In this document: positions 16,487 to 26,373 of the stretch, one piece after another
How the letters are laid out: each line of letters opens with the position of its first letter
Numbering within the stretch: position 1 is the first letter of the stretch
Source: Acidobacteriota bacterium
Lineage (GTDB): Bacteria > Acidobacteriota > Blastocatellia > Pyrinomonadales > Pyrinomonadaceae
Assembly: GCA_003222975.1 (NCBI GenBank)
Contig: QHXN01000047.1
Location: 1 to 41,040, forward strand
DNA: 41,040 nt
Direction of reading: 5' to 3'
Notes under the pieces: model-generated
Told to the model about the DNA's origin: nothing
Database searches by the model: none
The model's input: only the letters and a program-made list of their open reading frames with translations
Translations under genes and position numbers: made by a program

Positions 16487-19400
16487 ATGAAGTTTTCGAC
16501 GAGAAGCAGGCGTCGCATCTGCACGACATTGGCGCTGGCGATGTTGTTTAGCTGCCTCCCGCCGTCGAGTTACCTCACGGCGAAGGGTTCCGCCGCGACG
16601 CCCGCAACGCGCGGCTCCTCGCCCGGCGCGAAAACTTCCGCGCCCGCCGGTGCGCCGACGAAGACGCAGCCGACGAAGGCGCAGGCGCGTCAAGCTTACG
16701 CCCAACTGCCCCTGAGCTTCGAGCCTAACCGCGGCCAGGTTGACCGCAGCGTCCTCTTCACGGCGCGCGGCGGCGGCTACACGACGTTCCTGACCGCGAC
16801 CGAGGCCGTCTTCGTCCTGCACGGCCCGCGCCGTGCGAGGCAGGCCGCTGCGCATAAGGCTGGGAAGCCGGAGCACTTCGCGAGCTTCGCGGACATGCAG
16901 AAGCAGGTGGACGAGCAACGGCGGCAGGAGATCGAGCGCCGCCAGCAGGAGGCCGAGTCCAGGGCCGTCGTCCGCATGAAGCTGGTCGGCGCAAACGACC
17001 AGGCGGCAGTGTCCGGGTTGCAGGAGATGCCCGGCAAGGTCAACTACTTCAGGACGAACAACCCGAAGAAGTGGGCGACCGACGTTCCGCTCTACGCGCA
17101 GGTCAAGTACGAGTCGGTCTATCCGGGCGTTGACCTGCTCTACCACGGCGGCCAGCGGCAGATGGAGTACGACTTCGTCGTCGCGCCCGGCGCAGACCCG
17201 AACGCCATCGGCATCAGCTTCGACGGGGCCGACGGCGTCAACGTCGGTCAGGACGGCGAGCTGGTGATCAGCGCGAAGGGCAAGGTGATGCGCCAGCAGC
17301 CGCCGCACGTCTATCAGATGATAGACGGCAAGCGGAAGGAAATTCCCAGCGGCTTCACCCTGAAGGGCGGGCTGGTCGGCTTCAACGTGGGCCGCTACGA
17401 CGAGACCGCCGAGCTGGTCATTGACCCCGTGCTCGCCTACTCGACCTTCCTCGGAGACGAGGACAACGACGACAACGGGTTCGACATCGCGGTGGACGCG
17501 GACGGCGACGCCTACGTCGTGGGCCAGACCTTCGGCGACGCCTTCCCCACTCAGAACCCTTTCCAGTCGCAGGGCGTGCCCGACAACGAAAACGGCGGCG
17601 ACGCCTTCGTCACGAAGTTCAACCCCGCCGGCTCGCAGCTCATCTTCTCGACTTACCTCGGCGGGCAGTTCGACGAGGCGGCCTACGGCGTCGCCATAGA
17701 CTCCCAGCGGAACGTCTATCTAACCGGCGCGACGAACTCGGCGGACTTCCCACGTAAGAACGCCATGCAGCAGAACTGCGGCTCAACCGGGGACAGCGGC
17801 TTCAGCAGCCCGTTCCAGTGCGACGAGGCCGACGCGTTCGTCACGAAGCTGAACGCCGCCGGCAACCAGCTCGTCTATTCCACGTACCTCGGCGGCAGCG
17901 CCCCCGACATCGCGCGCGCCGTCGCGGTTGACCCCGACGGCAACGCCTACGTGACGGGCTTCACGCTGTCGTACAACTTCCCGACGACGAATCCCATCCA
18001 GCCCTTCATCAACGGCGCGCGGAGTCTTCAGGCGAGCCGCGGGGATGGCTGTAGCTGCGAACTGACGAGCGACGCCTTCCTGACCAAGATCGAGCCGGGC
18101 GGGCAGTTCCGCGTCTATTCGACCTTCGTCGGCGGCACGTCGGACGACATCGCGATGGGCCTGGCCGTGGACTCCTCCGGCAACGCTTACATCACCGGCT
18201 TCACCGACTCGACCGGCGCGCCGGCTCCGACGCCGACGCCGGCTCCGACGCCGTCCCCGTCACCCACCCCGCCGCCGAACCCCGACAACACCCCGACGCC
18301 GACGCCGACTCCGACGCCTGACCCTAGCCCGACGCCGGACAACTTCCCGACGACGCCGGGCGCATTCCAGACGCAGCCGAGCGGCACGATTGATGCGAGG
18401 ACGAGGGAAGCCTTCGTCACGAAGGTGAACACCGCCGGCTCGGCCTACGTCTTCTCGACCTTCATCGGCGGCAACGGGGAGGACGAGGCCTACGGCATCG
18501 CCCTCGGCACAGACGACAGCGTCTTCGTCACAGGCTCCACCGACTCAGCCGCCACGCCCGCGCCGAGTCCCGTCGCCAGCCCGACGCCCTCGCCCGACCC
18601 CAACAACGTGGGCTACCCGACGACGGCGAACGCTTACCAGCAGCAGAACAACGGGGGCTACGACGCCTTCATCACCAGGCTCAAGCCCGACGGCTCCGAC
18701 CTCATCTACTCCTCGCTCATCGGCGGCGACCAGAACGAGGGCAACGGCGGGAGCATCTGCGGCAGTAGCTCGCTGAGCACCAGAGACAGCGTGGATGTAT
18801 GCGGCGACGATTTCGACGGCGCGGCCATCGCCGTTGACTTCGCCAACAACGCTTACATCACCGGCTGGACGGATTCAACCTTCGTCGAGCCGACGCCGAC
18901 GCCGACACCCGATCCGACCACCGGCTTCATGAGCTACGACGGCAAGCTGCGCGACAGGGTGTCGCCGACCGACACCGGCTACACCGCCGACGGCAACCCG
19001 GACGGCACGTTCACCGTGCAGTTCCCTTCCGGCGACTCCAACAAAACGGTCACCTCGCTCGACCTGAACGGCAACTGGAACACCGTCGCCGGTGACAGCG
19101 AGAACGCGCTGGGTGTCGCCCAGTCGCTCGACGGCGCGCTCCTGAACAACCCGACGACGGGGGCCGTGAATTTTACGGTCAGCAGCGTCGGGGGCAGCGT
19201 CAACCTGTTCGCGTCCGACGACAGCGGAGGGAGCCTGTTCACGCCGGGCACGAGTTTCACACTGACGGTCACCTACAGCGACAGTAGCACCGCCACGTTC
19301 AACGCGAGCGTGCCGGAGACGACCGCGGGCAACTTCCCGACGAAGAACGCCGTGCAGCCGAAACCGGGCAGTGACCCAGGCCAGCGCTCGCAGGACGCCT

Positions 19401-21490
19401 TCGTGGCGAAGTTCAACACGAACGCCTCCGGCGACACGTCGCTCGTCTACTCGACCTTCCTCGGCGGAAGAAACGACGACGCCGGGCAGGGCATCGCCGT
19501 TGACCCCGCCGCTAATGCCTACGTGGCGGGTTACACCAACTCGGACGATAATAATTGCGCGTCGTCTGATTCGACTGAAAGTAAAACTGCGGCGGCGGCC
19601 ACTACAAGTGATAGCTGCGAGGAGGACAATTTCCCGACCACGCCCGGCAGCTTCAAACCTTCCAAGAGTAACGAATTCAACGACCAACCCGACGAGGACG
19701 CCTTCGTCACCAAGATCGGGGGCGGCTCGTTCAGCGGGCAGGGCGGACAGATCGGGGAGTTCAGCATCTCCGGTCGCGTCACCGACTCCGGCGGGGGCGG
19801 CGTCGCGGGCGTGCCGGTTCACATCACGGACAACAACGAGTTGTCCCAGGACGCGATCACCGACGCCAACGGCGTCTATGATTTCGAGGCGCTGACGGCG
19901 AGCACTTACACCGTCACGCCCACGTCGCCTCCGGGCCAGAGCCTCACGTTCCTGCCGCCGAGCCGGAGCGTGACGATCACGAATCAGAACGTGCGGGCGG
20001 ACTTCCTCGTGGCCCGCACAGACCTTTCCATCAGCGGTCGCGTCACAGACCCGAACGGCAACGGCGTCGCGGGCGTCACCGTCACGATCACACAGGCGGG
20101 CGCGGCGACATGCCCGGCCCCGACTCCGACTCCCTCGCCGAGTCCAACACCTTCGCCGACTCCGACTCCTTCACCAACCCCGTCGCCGAGTCCAACGCCT
20201 TCGCCGAGTCCGTCGCCGAGTCCGACCCCGTTGATGGCGACGACGGACGCCGGCGGCAACTACACGGCGACGGGGCTGACGCAAGGCTTCAGCTACCACG
20301 TCGCGCCGGCGCGCGCCAACTTCGCTTTCACGCCGCCTTCGCGCGACGTGCCGCTGTGTGACAGCGCGACGGGCGTCAACTTCACGGCGACGCCGGGCGC
20401 GGTCGCCTTCAGCGTGAACCCGTCCGACCTGACGCGCAACGAAGGCGACGGCAAGTTCACCATCAACGTGACCCGCACGGGCGACGCCACGGGCGCGGCG
20501 GACGTGAGCTACGTCACCACGGACGGCTCCGCCTTGCAGAAGTCCGACTACACCATCGCCGTGGGCAGGCTCCACTTCGCCGCTGGCGAGACGACAAAGA
20601 CCATCCCCGTCTTCATCGTGGACGACGCCTTCGTCGAGGGCAACGAGACTTTCACGCTGACCCTGAGCAACCCGACGAACGGCGAAGCGCTCGGCGCGCA
20701 GAACGCCGTCATGCTGACGATTGTGGACAACGACACCGACCCGGCGGCCCCGAACCCGATTGACAGCACGCAGTTCTTCGTCCGCCAGCACTACCTCGAC
20801 TTCCTCAACCGCGAGCCTGACGCGGCGGGCTTCCAGTTCTGGACGAACAACATCGAGAGCTGCGGCACGAACGCCGGTTGCCGGGACGCCAAGCGCATTG
20901 ACACGTCGGCGGCCTTCTTCCTCTCGATAGAGTTCCAGCAGACCGGCTACTTCGTCTACCGACTCTACCGCGGGTCGCTGTCGCGAAAACCGGACTACCT
21001 GGAGTTCATGCGCGACACGCAGGAGATCGGGCGCGACCTGGTGGTGGGTTCGCCCGGCTGGGAGCAGAAGTTGGACGCCAACACGCAGAGGGTCGCCGAG
21101 GACTTCGTCTCGCGGCCCGAGTTCGTCTCGCACTACCCGAACGGCATGACAGCCGACGCCTACGTGGACGCCCTCTACGCGAGCGAGGGCGTGACGCCGT
21201 CGCCGGGCGAGCGCAGTCAGGCCATCTCGGCCTACGGCAGCGGCGACACTCCGGGCCGCGCGCGCGCGCTCCGCGTCGTCGCGAACAATTCGGCCTTCAG
21301 CCAGCGCCTCTTCAACGAGGGCTTCGTGGCGGCTGAGTACTACGGGTACTTGCGCCGTAACCCCGACGACCCCGGCCTCAACTTCTGGCTCGCGAAGCTC
21401 AACAGCTTCGGCGGCGACTTCCGGCGGGCGGAGATGGTGAAAGCCTTCCTGGTCTCCACCGAGTACCGTTCGCGCTTCGGCCAACAGTAG
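16487..21490 (+). CDS. giant secreted SBBP beta-propeller protein with Calx-beta and DUF4214 domains, 1667 aa
   Basis: The ATG at 16487 has AGGAGG 6 bases upstream; an in-frame codon at 16448 has none. Residues 1-38 are a signal peptide. About 70-320 is the N-terminal domain seen in SBBP proteins ([20 protein letters not shown]). About 320-1080 contains repeated propeller blades of the form YSTFLGG...[17 protein letters not shown]. Several blades carry Pro-Thr-rich or Ser-rich inserts in the same loop, and one (about 812-944) carries a whole inserted domain. Two carboxypeptidase-regulatory-like folds start at ISGRVTD near 1094 and 1181, the second with a Pro-Ser linker. Calx-beta is at about 1305-1414 and DUF4214 at about 1428-1664. 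The role is probably extracellular adhesion or matrix binding, by inference. Monocistronic, followed by a 23-bp hairpin. Confidence 0.9.
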   Translation: MKFSTRSRRRICTTLALAMLFSCLPPSSYLTAKGSAATPATRGSSPGAKTSAPAGAPTKTQPTKAQARQAYAQLPLSFEPNRGQVDRSVLFTARGGGYTTFLTATEAVFVLHGPRRARQAAAHKAGKPEHFASFADMQKQVDEQRRQEIERRQQEAESRAVVRMKLVGANDQAAVSGLQEMPGKVNYFRTNNPKKWATDVPLYAQVKYESVYPGVDLLYHGGQRQMEYDFVVAPGADPNAIGISFDGADGVNVGQDGELVISAKGKVMRQQPPHVYQMIDGKRKEIPSGFTLKGGLVGFNVGRYDETAELVIDPVLAYSTFLGDEDNDDNGFDIAVDADGDAYVVGQTFGDAFPTQNPFQSQGVPDNENGGDAFVTKFNPAGSQLIFSTYLGGQFDEAAYGVAIDSQRNVYLTGATNSADFPRKNAMQQNCGSTGDSGFSSPFQCDEADAFVTKLNAAGNQLVYSTYLGGSAPDIARAVAVDPDGNAYVTGFTLSYNFPTTNPIQPFINGARSLQASRGDGCSCELTSDAFLTKIEPGGQFRVYSTFVGGTSDDIAMGLAVDSSGNAYITGFTDSTGAPAPTPTPAPTPSPSPTPPPNPDNTPTPTPTPTPDPSPTPDNFPTTPGAFQTQPSGTIDARTREAFVTKVNTAGSAYVFSTFIGGNGEDEAYGIALGTDDSVFVTGSTDSAATPAPSPVASPTPSPDPNNVGYPTTANAYQQQNNGGYDAFITRLKPDGSDLIYSSLIGGDQNEGNGGSICGSSSLSTRDSVDVCGDDFDGAAIAVDFANNAYITGWTDSTFVEPTPTPTPDPTTGFMSYDGKLRDRVSPTDTGYTADGNPDGTFTVQFPSGDSNKTVTSLDLNGNWNTVAGDSENALGVAQSLDGALLNNPTTGAVNFTVSSVGGSVNLFASDDSGGSLFTPGTSFTLTVTYSDSSTATFNASVPETTAGNFPTKNAVQPKPGSDPGQRSQDAFVAKFNTNASGDTSLVYSTFLGGRNDDAGQGIAVDPAANAYVAGYTNSDDNNCASSDSTESKTAAAATTSDSCEEDNFPTTPGSFKPSKSNEFNDQPDEDAFVTKIGGGSFSGQGGQIGEFSISGRVTDSGGGGVAGVPVHITDNNELSQDAITDANGVYDFEALTASTYTVTPTSPPGQSLTFLPPSRSVTITNQNVRADFLVARTDLSISGRVTDPNGNGVAGVTVTITQAGAATCPAPTPTPSPSPTPSPTPTPSPTPSPSPTPSPSPSPSPTPLMATTDAGGNYTATGLTQGFSYHVAPARANFAFTPPSRDVPLCDSATGVNFTATPGAVAFSVNPSDLTRNEGDGKFTINVTRTGDATGAADVSYVTTDGSALQKSDYTIAVGRLHFAAGETTKTIPVFIVDDAFVEGNETFTLTLSNPTNGEALGAQNAVMLTIVDNDTDPAAPNPIDSTQFFVRQHYLDFLNREPDAAGFQFWTNNIESCGTNAGCRDAKRIDTSAAFFLSIEFQQTGYFVYRLYRGSLSRKPDYLEFMRDTQEIGRDLVVGSPGWEQKLDANTQRVAEDFVSRPEFVSHYPNGMTADAYVDALYASEGVTPSPGERSQAISAYGSGDTPGRARALRVVANNSAFSQRLFNEGFVAAEYYGYLRRNPDDPGLNFWLAKLNSFGGDFRRAEMVKAFLVSTEYRSRFGQQ

Positions 21491-21507
21491 AGCGGTTTTC
21501 GGTTCTG

Positions 21508-21557
21508 AAACGGGAGCAGGCGCTCATGCCTCAAGGCATGAGCGCCTGCTCCCGTTT
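21508..21557 (+). terminator. 23-bp perfect hairpin after the SBBP gene
   Basis: Arms 21508-21530 and 21535-21557 are perfectly complementary over 23 bp with a TCAA loop, 17 bp after the stop. The right arm ends in GTTT and the left arm begins with AAAC, so it could terminate in either direction, although the T tract is short. It lies between convergent genes (argB is on the other strand). Confidence 0.75.
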
Positions 21558-21660
21558 GACAACTGCCGACGATGAGGGACGACTCGGCCCGCTGCCTTCA
21601 CCTTTGCCTTTTTGCTTTGGCCTTACTCCAAGGTCTGACTTCCGACGCCGTCGCTCGCGC

Positions 21661-22548
21661 TCACGCGATAATCATCGTGCCCGTGCCCTCGTCGGTGAAG
21701 ACCTCGGAGAGCAGTGCGTTGCGCGCGGAGCCTTCGATGATGTGCGCGCTGCGGACGCCGCGGCGCAGGATTGCCGTGACGTTCTGGAGTTTCGGGATCA
21801 TCCCGCCCGTCGCCACGCCGTCCCTGATGAGCGCCTCGATCTCGCCAGCCGACACCCTGGAAACCTTCGACGCGCGCTCGCCGGGCCGCAGGTAGAGGCC
21901 GTCAACGTCCGAGAGCACGACGAGCTTTTCCGCCTGAAGGCGGACGGCGATCTCGGCGGCGATGGTGTCGGCGTTGATGTTGAAGACCCGTCCCTCGTCG
22001 TCCGCGCCGAGCGACGAGACGACGGGCAGGTATTCGTGATCCAGGAGCACGCGCAGCAGCCGGTCGTTGATCTCCAACACGTCGCCGACGTGTCCGAAGT
22101 CCACCTGCTCGCTCACGCCCGTCTCGCGGTTGACGATCTCTTTCGGCGGTCGCCGCTCGGCCAGAACGATGTTTCCGTCCACGCCCGACAAGCCCACGCC
22201 CTCGACCCCGCGCTGCCTGAGCGCGGCGAGGATGTCGGTGTTGATCTTCCCGGCGAAGATCATCTTCGCCATGTCGAGCGTCGCGTCGTCCGTGACGCGG
22301 CGACCGTCTATGATGGTCTGCTCGACGCCCAACTGCTCGGCCAGCTCCGTCAACTGCTTCCCGCCGCCGTGCACGACGCACACGCGTATGCCGACCTGGT
22401 GAATCAGCGCCAGCTCCTCGGCGATGCTGAAGAGGTTCTCGCGCTCCTCGATCACCTTCCCGGAAAGCTTCACCACGAACGTCTTGCCCTTGAAGCGTTG
22501 GATGTAGGGCAGCGCCTCGCGCAAAAGGTCTAGCCGTTGCTGGCTCAT
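21661..22548 (-). CDS. argB: acetylglutamate kinase
   Basis: The protein is 295 residues from the second of two adjacent ATGs, chosen because GGAGG stands 6 bases before it (3 before the first). Amino acid kinase fold: TFVVKLSGKVI (about 23-33, with SG where many ArgB have GG), VCVVHGGGKQL (about 57-67), VFNINADTIAAEIA (about 187-200), VLSDVDGLY, and GGMIPKLQNV near 247. It phosphorylates the gamma-carboxyl of N-acyl-glutamate. It is the last gene of the leftward arginine block. In the presence of an acylornithine carbamoyltransferase, the natural acyl group could be acetyl or succinyl. Confidence 0.93.
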   Translation of the reverse strand: MSQQRLDLLREALPYIQRFKGKTFVVKLSGKVIEERENLFSIAEELALIHQVGIRVCVVHGGGKQLTELAEQLGVEQTIIDGRRVTDDATLDMAKMIFAGKINTDILAALRQRGVEGVGLSGVDGNIVLAERRPPKEIVNRETGVSEQVDFGHVGDVLEINDRLLRVLLDHEYLPVVSSLGADDEGRVFNINADTIAAEIAVRLQAEKLVVLSDVDGLYLRPGERASKVSRVSAGEIEALIRDGVATGGMIPKLQNVTAILRRGVRSAHIIEGSARNALLSEVFTDEGTGTMIIA

Positions 22549-22566
22549 CATTCACCTCCGGTGAAA

Positions 22567-22661
22567 GGGTAAGAGGGGAAAAGGGGAAACGGGTAAAAGG
22601 ACATAATCGGCGGAGCGCCGTCCTTCTTCCTTTTCCCTCTTACCCTTTTCCCCTCTTACCC
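22567..22661. repeat. heptamer-type inverted repeat, element C (argF'-argB gap)
   Basis: Arms 22567-22585 and 22643-22661 match perfectly over 19 bp; further imperfect complementarity lies inside. The arms are made of related 7-9 nt words (gggtaag, aggggaaa, aggggaaac, gggtaaaa). The right end contains the TAA stop of the carbamoyltransferase gene (22656-22658), and the left end lies 18 bp before argB, with the argB Shine-Dalgarno between. Same layout as elements A, B, D and E, different word. Confidence 0.78.
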
Positions 22662-23657
22662 CAAAAGCTTTGCCATGATCGCCTTCTGCACGTGCAGGCG
22701 GTTCTCGGCCTCGTCAATGACGACGGAGGCGGGCGAGTCAATCACCTCGTCGGTGACGATGCAGTTGCGGCGCACGGGAAGGCAGTGCATGAAGAGCGCA
22801 TCGTCGGTGCGCCGCATCTTCCCGGCGTCAACGATCCACTCGCGGCGGTAGGGCGCGCGCTCCTCGATGTCGTCGGCGGCTGAGCCGTAGAACAGCTTGC
22901 TCCCCCAGCTCTTCGCATAGACGACCTCCTGCCCGTCGAACGCCTCCTCGATGTCGCGCGTCACGCGCACCGTCGCGCCCGCGTCGAAGGCTCGGCTGTT
23001 GATCTCGCCGATCAGTTCGTCGTCCAACTCGTAACCGGGCGGGTGCGCGATGGTCAGGTCGTGCCCCATCTGCGCCGCCGCCAGCGCGAAGCTGTTCGGC
23101 ACGGCCATCGGCAGGGGCTTCGGGTGCCACGCCCAAGTCAACAGCACGCGCTTCCGGCCCTCGCCCAAGCGTTCGCGCACGGTCAGCATGTCCGCCAACG
23201 CCTGGCAAGGGTGGTGCATCGCCGATTCGAGGTTGATAACCGGCACTTCCGAGAACTTGGCGAAGGCCGAGAGCACGGGGTCGCGCCGCTCCTCGTTCCA
23301 GTCTTTCAAAGCGGCGAACGTCCGCACGCCGATGGCCGAACAGTAGCGCGCGAGCACGCGCACGAACTCCGCGACGTGCTCGGTCTTGTCGCCGTCCATC
23401 ACGACGGCCTCGCGGTGCTCCAGCGTCCAACTCGTCCCGCCCGGCTCAAGCACGACCGCCTGCCCGCCAAGTTCGTACACGCCCACCTGCATCGAGGCGC
23501 GCGTCCGCAAACTCGGGTTGAAGAAGACGAGCGCGACGCTCCGACCGGCGAGCGGCTTCGACGCGTCCTCGCCCCGCTTGAAGCGCAGGGCCGCGTCGAG
23601 CAGGCCGTCAAGCTCCTCGCGCGTCCAGTCGGCGGTCGTCAGAAAGTTCCTCGGCAT
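22656..23657 (-). CDS. argF': N-acylornithine carbamoyltransferase (acetyl- or succinylornithine type)
   Basis: The protein is 333 residues. The carbamoyl phosphate site is FFNPSLRTR (45-53). It matches the N-acetylornithine carbamoyltransferase family rather than ordinary OTC: VVLEPGGTSWTLEHREAVVM (68-87), DGDKTEH (88-94), MHHPCQALAD, LTWAWHPKPLPMAVPNS, VYAKSWGSKLF, FMHCLPVRRN, and the C-terminal DEAENRLHVQKAIM. The family makes acyl-citrulline from acyl-ornithine. Residue 92, which is Glu in the Xanthomonas acetylornithine enzyme and Pro in the Bacteroides succinylornithine enzyme, is Thr here, so the acyl group cannot be called. It begins 3 bp after the argD stop; its own stop lies inside repeat element C. 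Confidence 0.92.
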   Translation of the reverse strand: MPRNFLTTADWTREELDGLLDAALRFKRGEDASKPLAGRSVALVFFNPSLRTRASMQVGVYELGGQAVVLEPGGTSWTLEHREAVVMDGDKTEHVAEFVRVLARYCSAIGVRTFAALKDWNEERRDPVLSAFAKFSEVPVINLESAMHHPCQALADMLTVRERLGEGRKRVLLTWAWHPKPLPMAVPNSFALAAAQMGHDLTIAHPPGYELDDELIGEINSRAFDAGATVRVTRDIEEAFDGQEVVYAKSWGSKLFYGSAADDIEERAPYRREWIVDAGKMRRTDDALFMHCLPVRRNCIVTDEVIDSPASVVIDEAENRLHVQKAIMAKLLG

Positions 23658-23660
23658 CGC

Positions 23661-24872
23661 TCACCCGCAGACTTCTTCCAGAGCTTCGACGAACATGCCG
23701 GCCTCTTCGGTCTTCAGGCACAGCGGCGGAAGCAGCCGCAGCACGCGGGCGTCGCTCGACGTGCCGGTGATGATGCGCCGTTCGAGGAGACTTTTTTGCA
23801 CCTTCGACGCGACAGGCTCATCGAATTCAACGCCGAGCAGCAGCCCCCGACCGCGCAAGGAGGCGACGCCCGGCACGCCCGCGAGACTCTCGCGCAGGAA
23901 CCCTTCGACCGCGCGCGCGTTCTCAAGCATCCCGTCCGCTTCGATAGCTTCGAGCGTCGCCACCACCGCTGCCATCGCCAGCATGCCGCCGCCGAAGGTC
24001 GTGCCGAGGTCGTTCTCCTTGATGACCGAAGCGACCCCCTCGGTCGTCAGACACGCGCCGACGGGCACGCCGCTCCCCAGGGCCTTCGCCAGCGTGATAA
24101 CGTCCGGCACAACCCGTCCCGCCGCCTCGCTCCCCGCGAAGAACCACTCGCCCGTGCGACCCACGCCCGTCTGCACCTCGTCGAAGACGAGCAGCACGCC
24201 GCGCTCGTCGCACAGGCGGCGCAACTCACGGAAGAATTCAGGCTGTGCCATCCGCACGCCCGCCATTGACTGAATCGGCTCTAGGCACACGGCGGCGACC
24301 GTCTCGTCGGCGAGCGCGGCGACCGACTCGACCGAGCCGAACTCCGCGCACAGGTGGCCCGGCACGTTTGGCCTCCCCGTCTCGCGGTACTTGCCTAGAA
24401 ACGTCGCGCTGATCGCGTCCGCCGTGCGCCCGTGGAAGCTGCCCGTGAACGTGATGACGTTTTCGCGCCCGGTCTTCATGCGCGCCATGCGCATCGCGTT
24501 CTCGTTGGCCTCCGTGCCGGAGTTGCAGAAGAAAGCCTTCGTCAACACTTCAGGCGCGCAGCCGACCAGCCTTTCCGCCGCGAGCGCGCGCACGTCCGAG
24601 TAGACGACGTTCGAGTAGAACAGGAGCCTTTCGGCCTGCGCCTTCAAAGCCTCAACCACGCGCGGGTGGCAGTGGCCCGTCGCGCAGACGGCGTGCCCGC
24701 CGTACAAATCCAGGTAGCGCTCGCCCTCGCTCGTCTCGACCCAAGAGCCTCGCCCGCCGACCGGCGCGAAAGGAAATTTCTTGTACGTCGCGAGCTGGAA
24801 CTGCTCCTCGCGCGCCGCGATCTCTTCAAAGCTGTTCGTCGTTTCCGTCTTCATTCTGTTTCCGGCCTTCAT
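23661..24872 (-). CDS. argD: acetylornithine-type aminotransferase
   Basis: The protein is 403 residues and a fold-type I PLP aminotransferase. Visible are YLDLYGGHAVCATGHCHPRV (about 53-72), FFCNSGTEANENAMRMAR (about 113-130), the PLP Asp region LLVFDEVQTGVGRTG, and the PLP lysine in ITLAKALGSGVPVGA (about 248-262), then TFGGGMLAMAA. It interconverts N-acyl-glutamate semialdehyde and N-acyl-ornithine. The first codon overlaps the stop of the tRNA-binding protein gene as ATGA, supporting this start; an ATG at residue 7 has a better GGA upstream and is the alternative. Confidence 0.94.
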   Translation of the reverse strand: MKAGNRMKTETTNSFEEIAAREEQFQLATYKKFPFAPVGGRGSWVETSEGERYLDLYGGHAVCATGHCHPRVVEALKAQAERLLFYSNVVYSDVRALAAERLVGCAPEVLTKAFFCNSGTEANENAMRMARMKTGRENVITFTGSFHGRTADAISATFLGKYRETGRPNVPGHLCAEFGSVESVAALADETVAAVCLEPIQSMAGVRMAQPEFFRELRRLCDERGVLLVFDEVQTGVGRTGEWFFAGSEAAGRVVPDVITLAKALGSGVPVGACLTTEGVASVIKENDLGTTFGGGMLAMAAVVATLEAIEADGMLENARAVEGFLRESLAGVPGVASLRGRGLLLGVEFDEPVASKVQKSLLERRIITGTSSDARVLRLLPPLCLKTEEAGMFVEALEEVCG

Positions 24873-25240
24873 CCGGCGCGCGTGCCGTCAGGCACTTTCC
24901 TTTCGGGGACGGCGAGCGCGGGAGTTATCTCGTCCGCGTAACCGATGTCGAAGAGCATCCCCTCGGAGACCTCGCCCGCCATCCTGCGCGGCGCGAGGTT
25001 GACGACGAAGAGCGCCTGTCTGCCGACGATCTCCGAAGGGTTCGCGCGCTCCTGCTTCATCCCCGCGAGGATCGTGCGCCTGTGGTCGCCGAAGCTCACC
25101 GTGAGCTTCAGAAGCTTGTCCGACCCCTTGACCCCCTCGACCGACTCAATCGTCCCGACGCGCACGTCCAACTGTTCGAGCGCGTCGGCGGTGATAGTCA
25201 CCTTGACGGGCGCGGGCACGAAGTCTGTCTGCTCTCTCAA
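24869..25240 (-). CDS. tRNA-binding OB-fold protein (MetG C-terminal/CsaA type), 123 aa
   Basis: A TTG start overlaps the argC stop (TTGA, 25237-25240) and has GGAGG 6 bases before it. The tRNA_bind OB fold is clear: LEQLDVRVGTIESVEGVKGS (about 21-40), KLLKLTVSFG, RTILAGMKQ, and FVVNLAPRRMAGEVSEGML (about 78-96). These domains occur at the C-terminus of methionyl-tRNA synthetase and as the free proteins CsaA and Trbp111. A free copy within an arginine operon, overlapping on both sides (argC upstream, argD downstream), is unusual; a link to tRNA or to arginine synthesis is speculation. Confidence 0.85.
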   Translation of the reverse strand: MREQTDFVPAPVKVTITADALEQLDVRVGTIESVEGVKGSDKLLKLTVSFGDHRRTILAGMKQERANPSEIVGRQALFVVNLAPRRMAGEVSEGMLFDIGYADEITPALAVPERKVPDGTRAG

Positions 25241-26292
25241 GGGTTGCCTCCGACGAGCATCAGTCCGGTCTTTTCGTCGAGTCCGAACATCAGGTTCATG
25301 TTCTGCACGGCCTGACCCGCCGCGCCTTTCACCAGATTATCAATCGCCGAGAAGACCGCGATTTGCCGACCGCGCGCGGCGAAGCCGATGTCGCAGAAGT
25401 TAGTCGTCTTCACCCAGTTGATGTCGGGCGAGCCTTTGACGAGCCGGACGAAGAACGAGCCGCGGTAAAAGTCGGAGTAAAGCGCCGACAGATCGTCCGC
25501 GGACATCCGTCCGCCCTCGTCCACCTCCGCGTAGATCGAGGCGAAGATGCCGCGCGAGACCGGCAGCGAGTGCGTCATAAACACAAGCTCGTTCGCCCAG
25601 TCGTGTGCCGCACTCACGTCGCCGAGCGTCTGCTCGATTTCGGGGACGTGCTGGTGCGTGAAAGGCTTGTAGGCGTAGAACGAGTTTGCGCGCTGCGGGT
25701 GGTGCGTGTTCGCGGCGGGCTTCGCGCCCGAACCCGACGAGCCGGTCTTCGCGTCCACGACGACGCGCCCTTTGATCGCGCCCGCCGCGGCGAGCGGTGC
25801 GAGGCCCAAAAGCGTCGCGGTGGCGAAGCAGCCGGGGTTGCTGACGAGACGCGCACGCTTGATCTCTTCGCGGTTGATCTCCGTCAGACCGTAAACGAAC
25901 TCGCGCTGCAACTCCGTCGCCGTGTGCTCGCGCCCGTAGTGCTCTTTGAACTGCTCAGCGTCGCGCAGCCGGAAGTCGCCCGACAGGTCAACCACCTTCA
26001 CGCCCGACGGCAGGCGCGGCACGATCTCCAGAGCCTGCCCGTGCGGCAGCGCGAGGAAGACGCAATCAACGTCGTTCAGCCCCTCGAAGTCCTCCGGCGT
26101 CTTCTCGAAGCGCAGTTCAGTCAGGCCGTGCAGGTTGCGATGAACTTCTGCAACCGCCTTGCCCGCATGCTCGTTCGCCGTCACGAGCGTGACCTCCACC
26201 CGCGGGTGGAAGAGCAGTATCCGCAGAAGCTCCGAGCCGCCGTAGCCCGACCCGCCGAAGATGCCGACACGAATCTTTTCGCCGCTCAACAT
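25237..26292 (-). CDS. argC: N-acetyl-gamma-glutamyl-phosphate reductase
   Basis: The protein is 351 residues from the ATG at 26290-26292 (MLSGEKIRVGIFGGSGYGGS), with GGAG 9 bases upstream; a TTG at 26319 has no such site. The NADP-binding GIFGGSGYGGSELLRIL opens the protein, and VDLSGDFRLRD is near residue 106. The catalytic Cys lies in VSNPGCFATATLLGLAPL (about 149-166), and the catalytic His region is THQHVPEIEQ. It reduces acyl-glutamyl phosphate to the semialdehyde. Its stop overlaps the next gene's TTG start. Confidence 0.95.
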   Translation of the reverse strand: MLSGEKIRVGIFGGSGYGGSELLRILLFHPRVEVTLVTANEHAGKAVAEVHRNLHGLTELRFEKTPEDFEGLNDVDCVFLALPHGQALEIVPRLPSGVKVVDLSGDFRLRDAEQFKEHYGREHTATELQREFVYGLTEINREEIKRARLVSNPGCFATATLLGLAPLAAAGAIKGRVVVDAKTGSSGSGAKPAANTHHPQRANSFYAYKPFTHQHVPEIEQTLGDVSAAHDWANELVFMTHSLPVSRGIFASIYAEVDEGGRMSADDLSALYSDFYRGSFFVRLVKGSPDINWVKTTNFCDIGFAARGRQIAVFSAIDNLVKGAAGQAVQNMNLMFGLDEKTGLMLVGGNP

Positions 26293-26373
26293 CGCTTCCG
26301 TCTCCCCGCGTCCTCTCAACTGTCGGCCTTGAACCTGCTGCCGTCGGCGTGTTACGTTTCGAGGCTCAAGCTT

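Noticed and set aside
18220..18350. Pro-Thr coding tract in the SBBP gene taken as a DNA repeat element
   Set aside because: The repeat is explained by the encoded Pro-Thr linker. Similar linkers recur in the same protein and in the tail of the binding protein.
20171..21484. Long minus-strand frame (437 codons) antisense to the SBBP gene
   Set aside because: It is rich in Arg/Val/Glu with no domain pattern. It mirrors the plus-strand gene, whose domains are unmistakable, and reflects high GC at third positions.
23043..24269. 408-codon plus-strand frame across argF' and argD
   Set aside because: Arg/His-rich antisense shadow of two clear enzymes.
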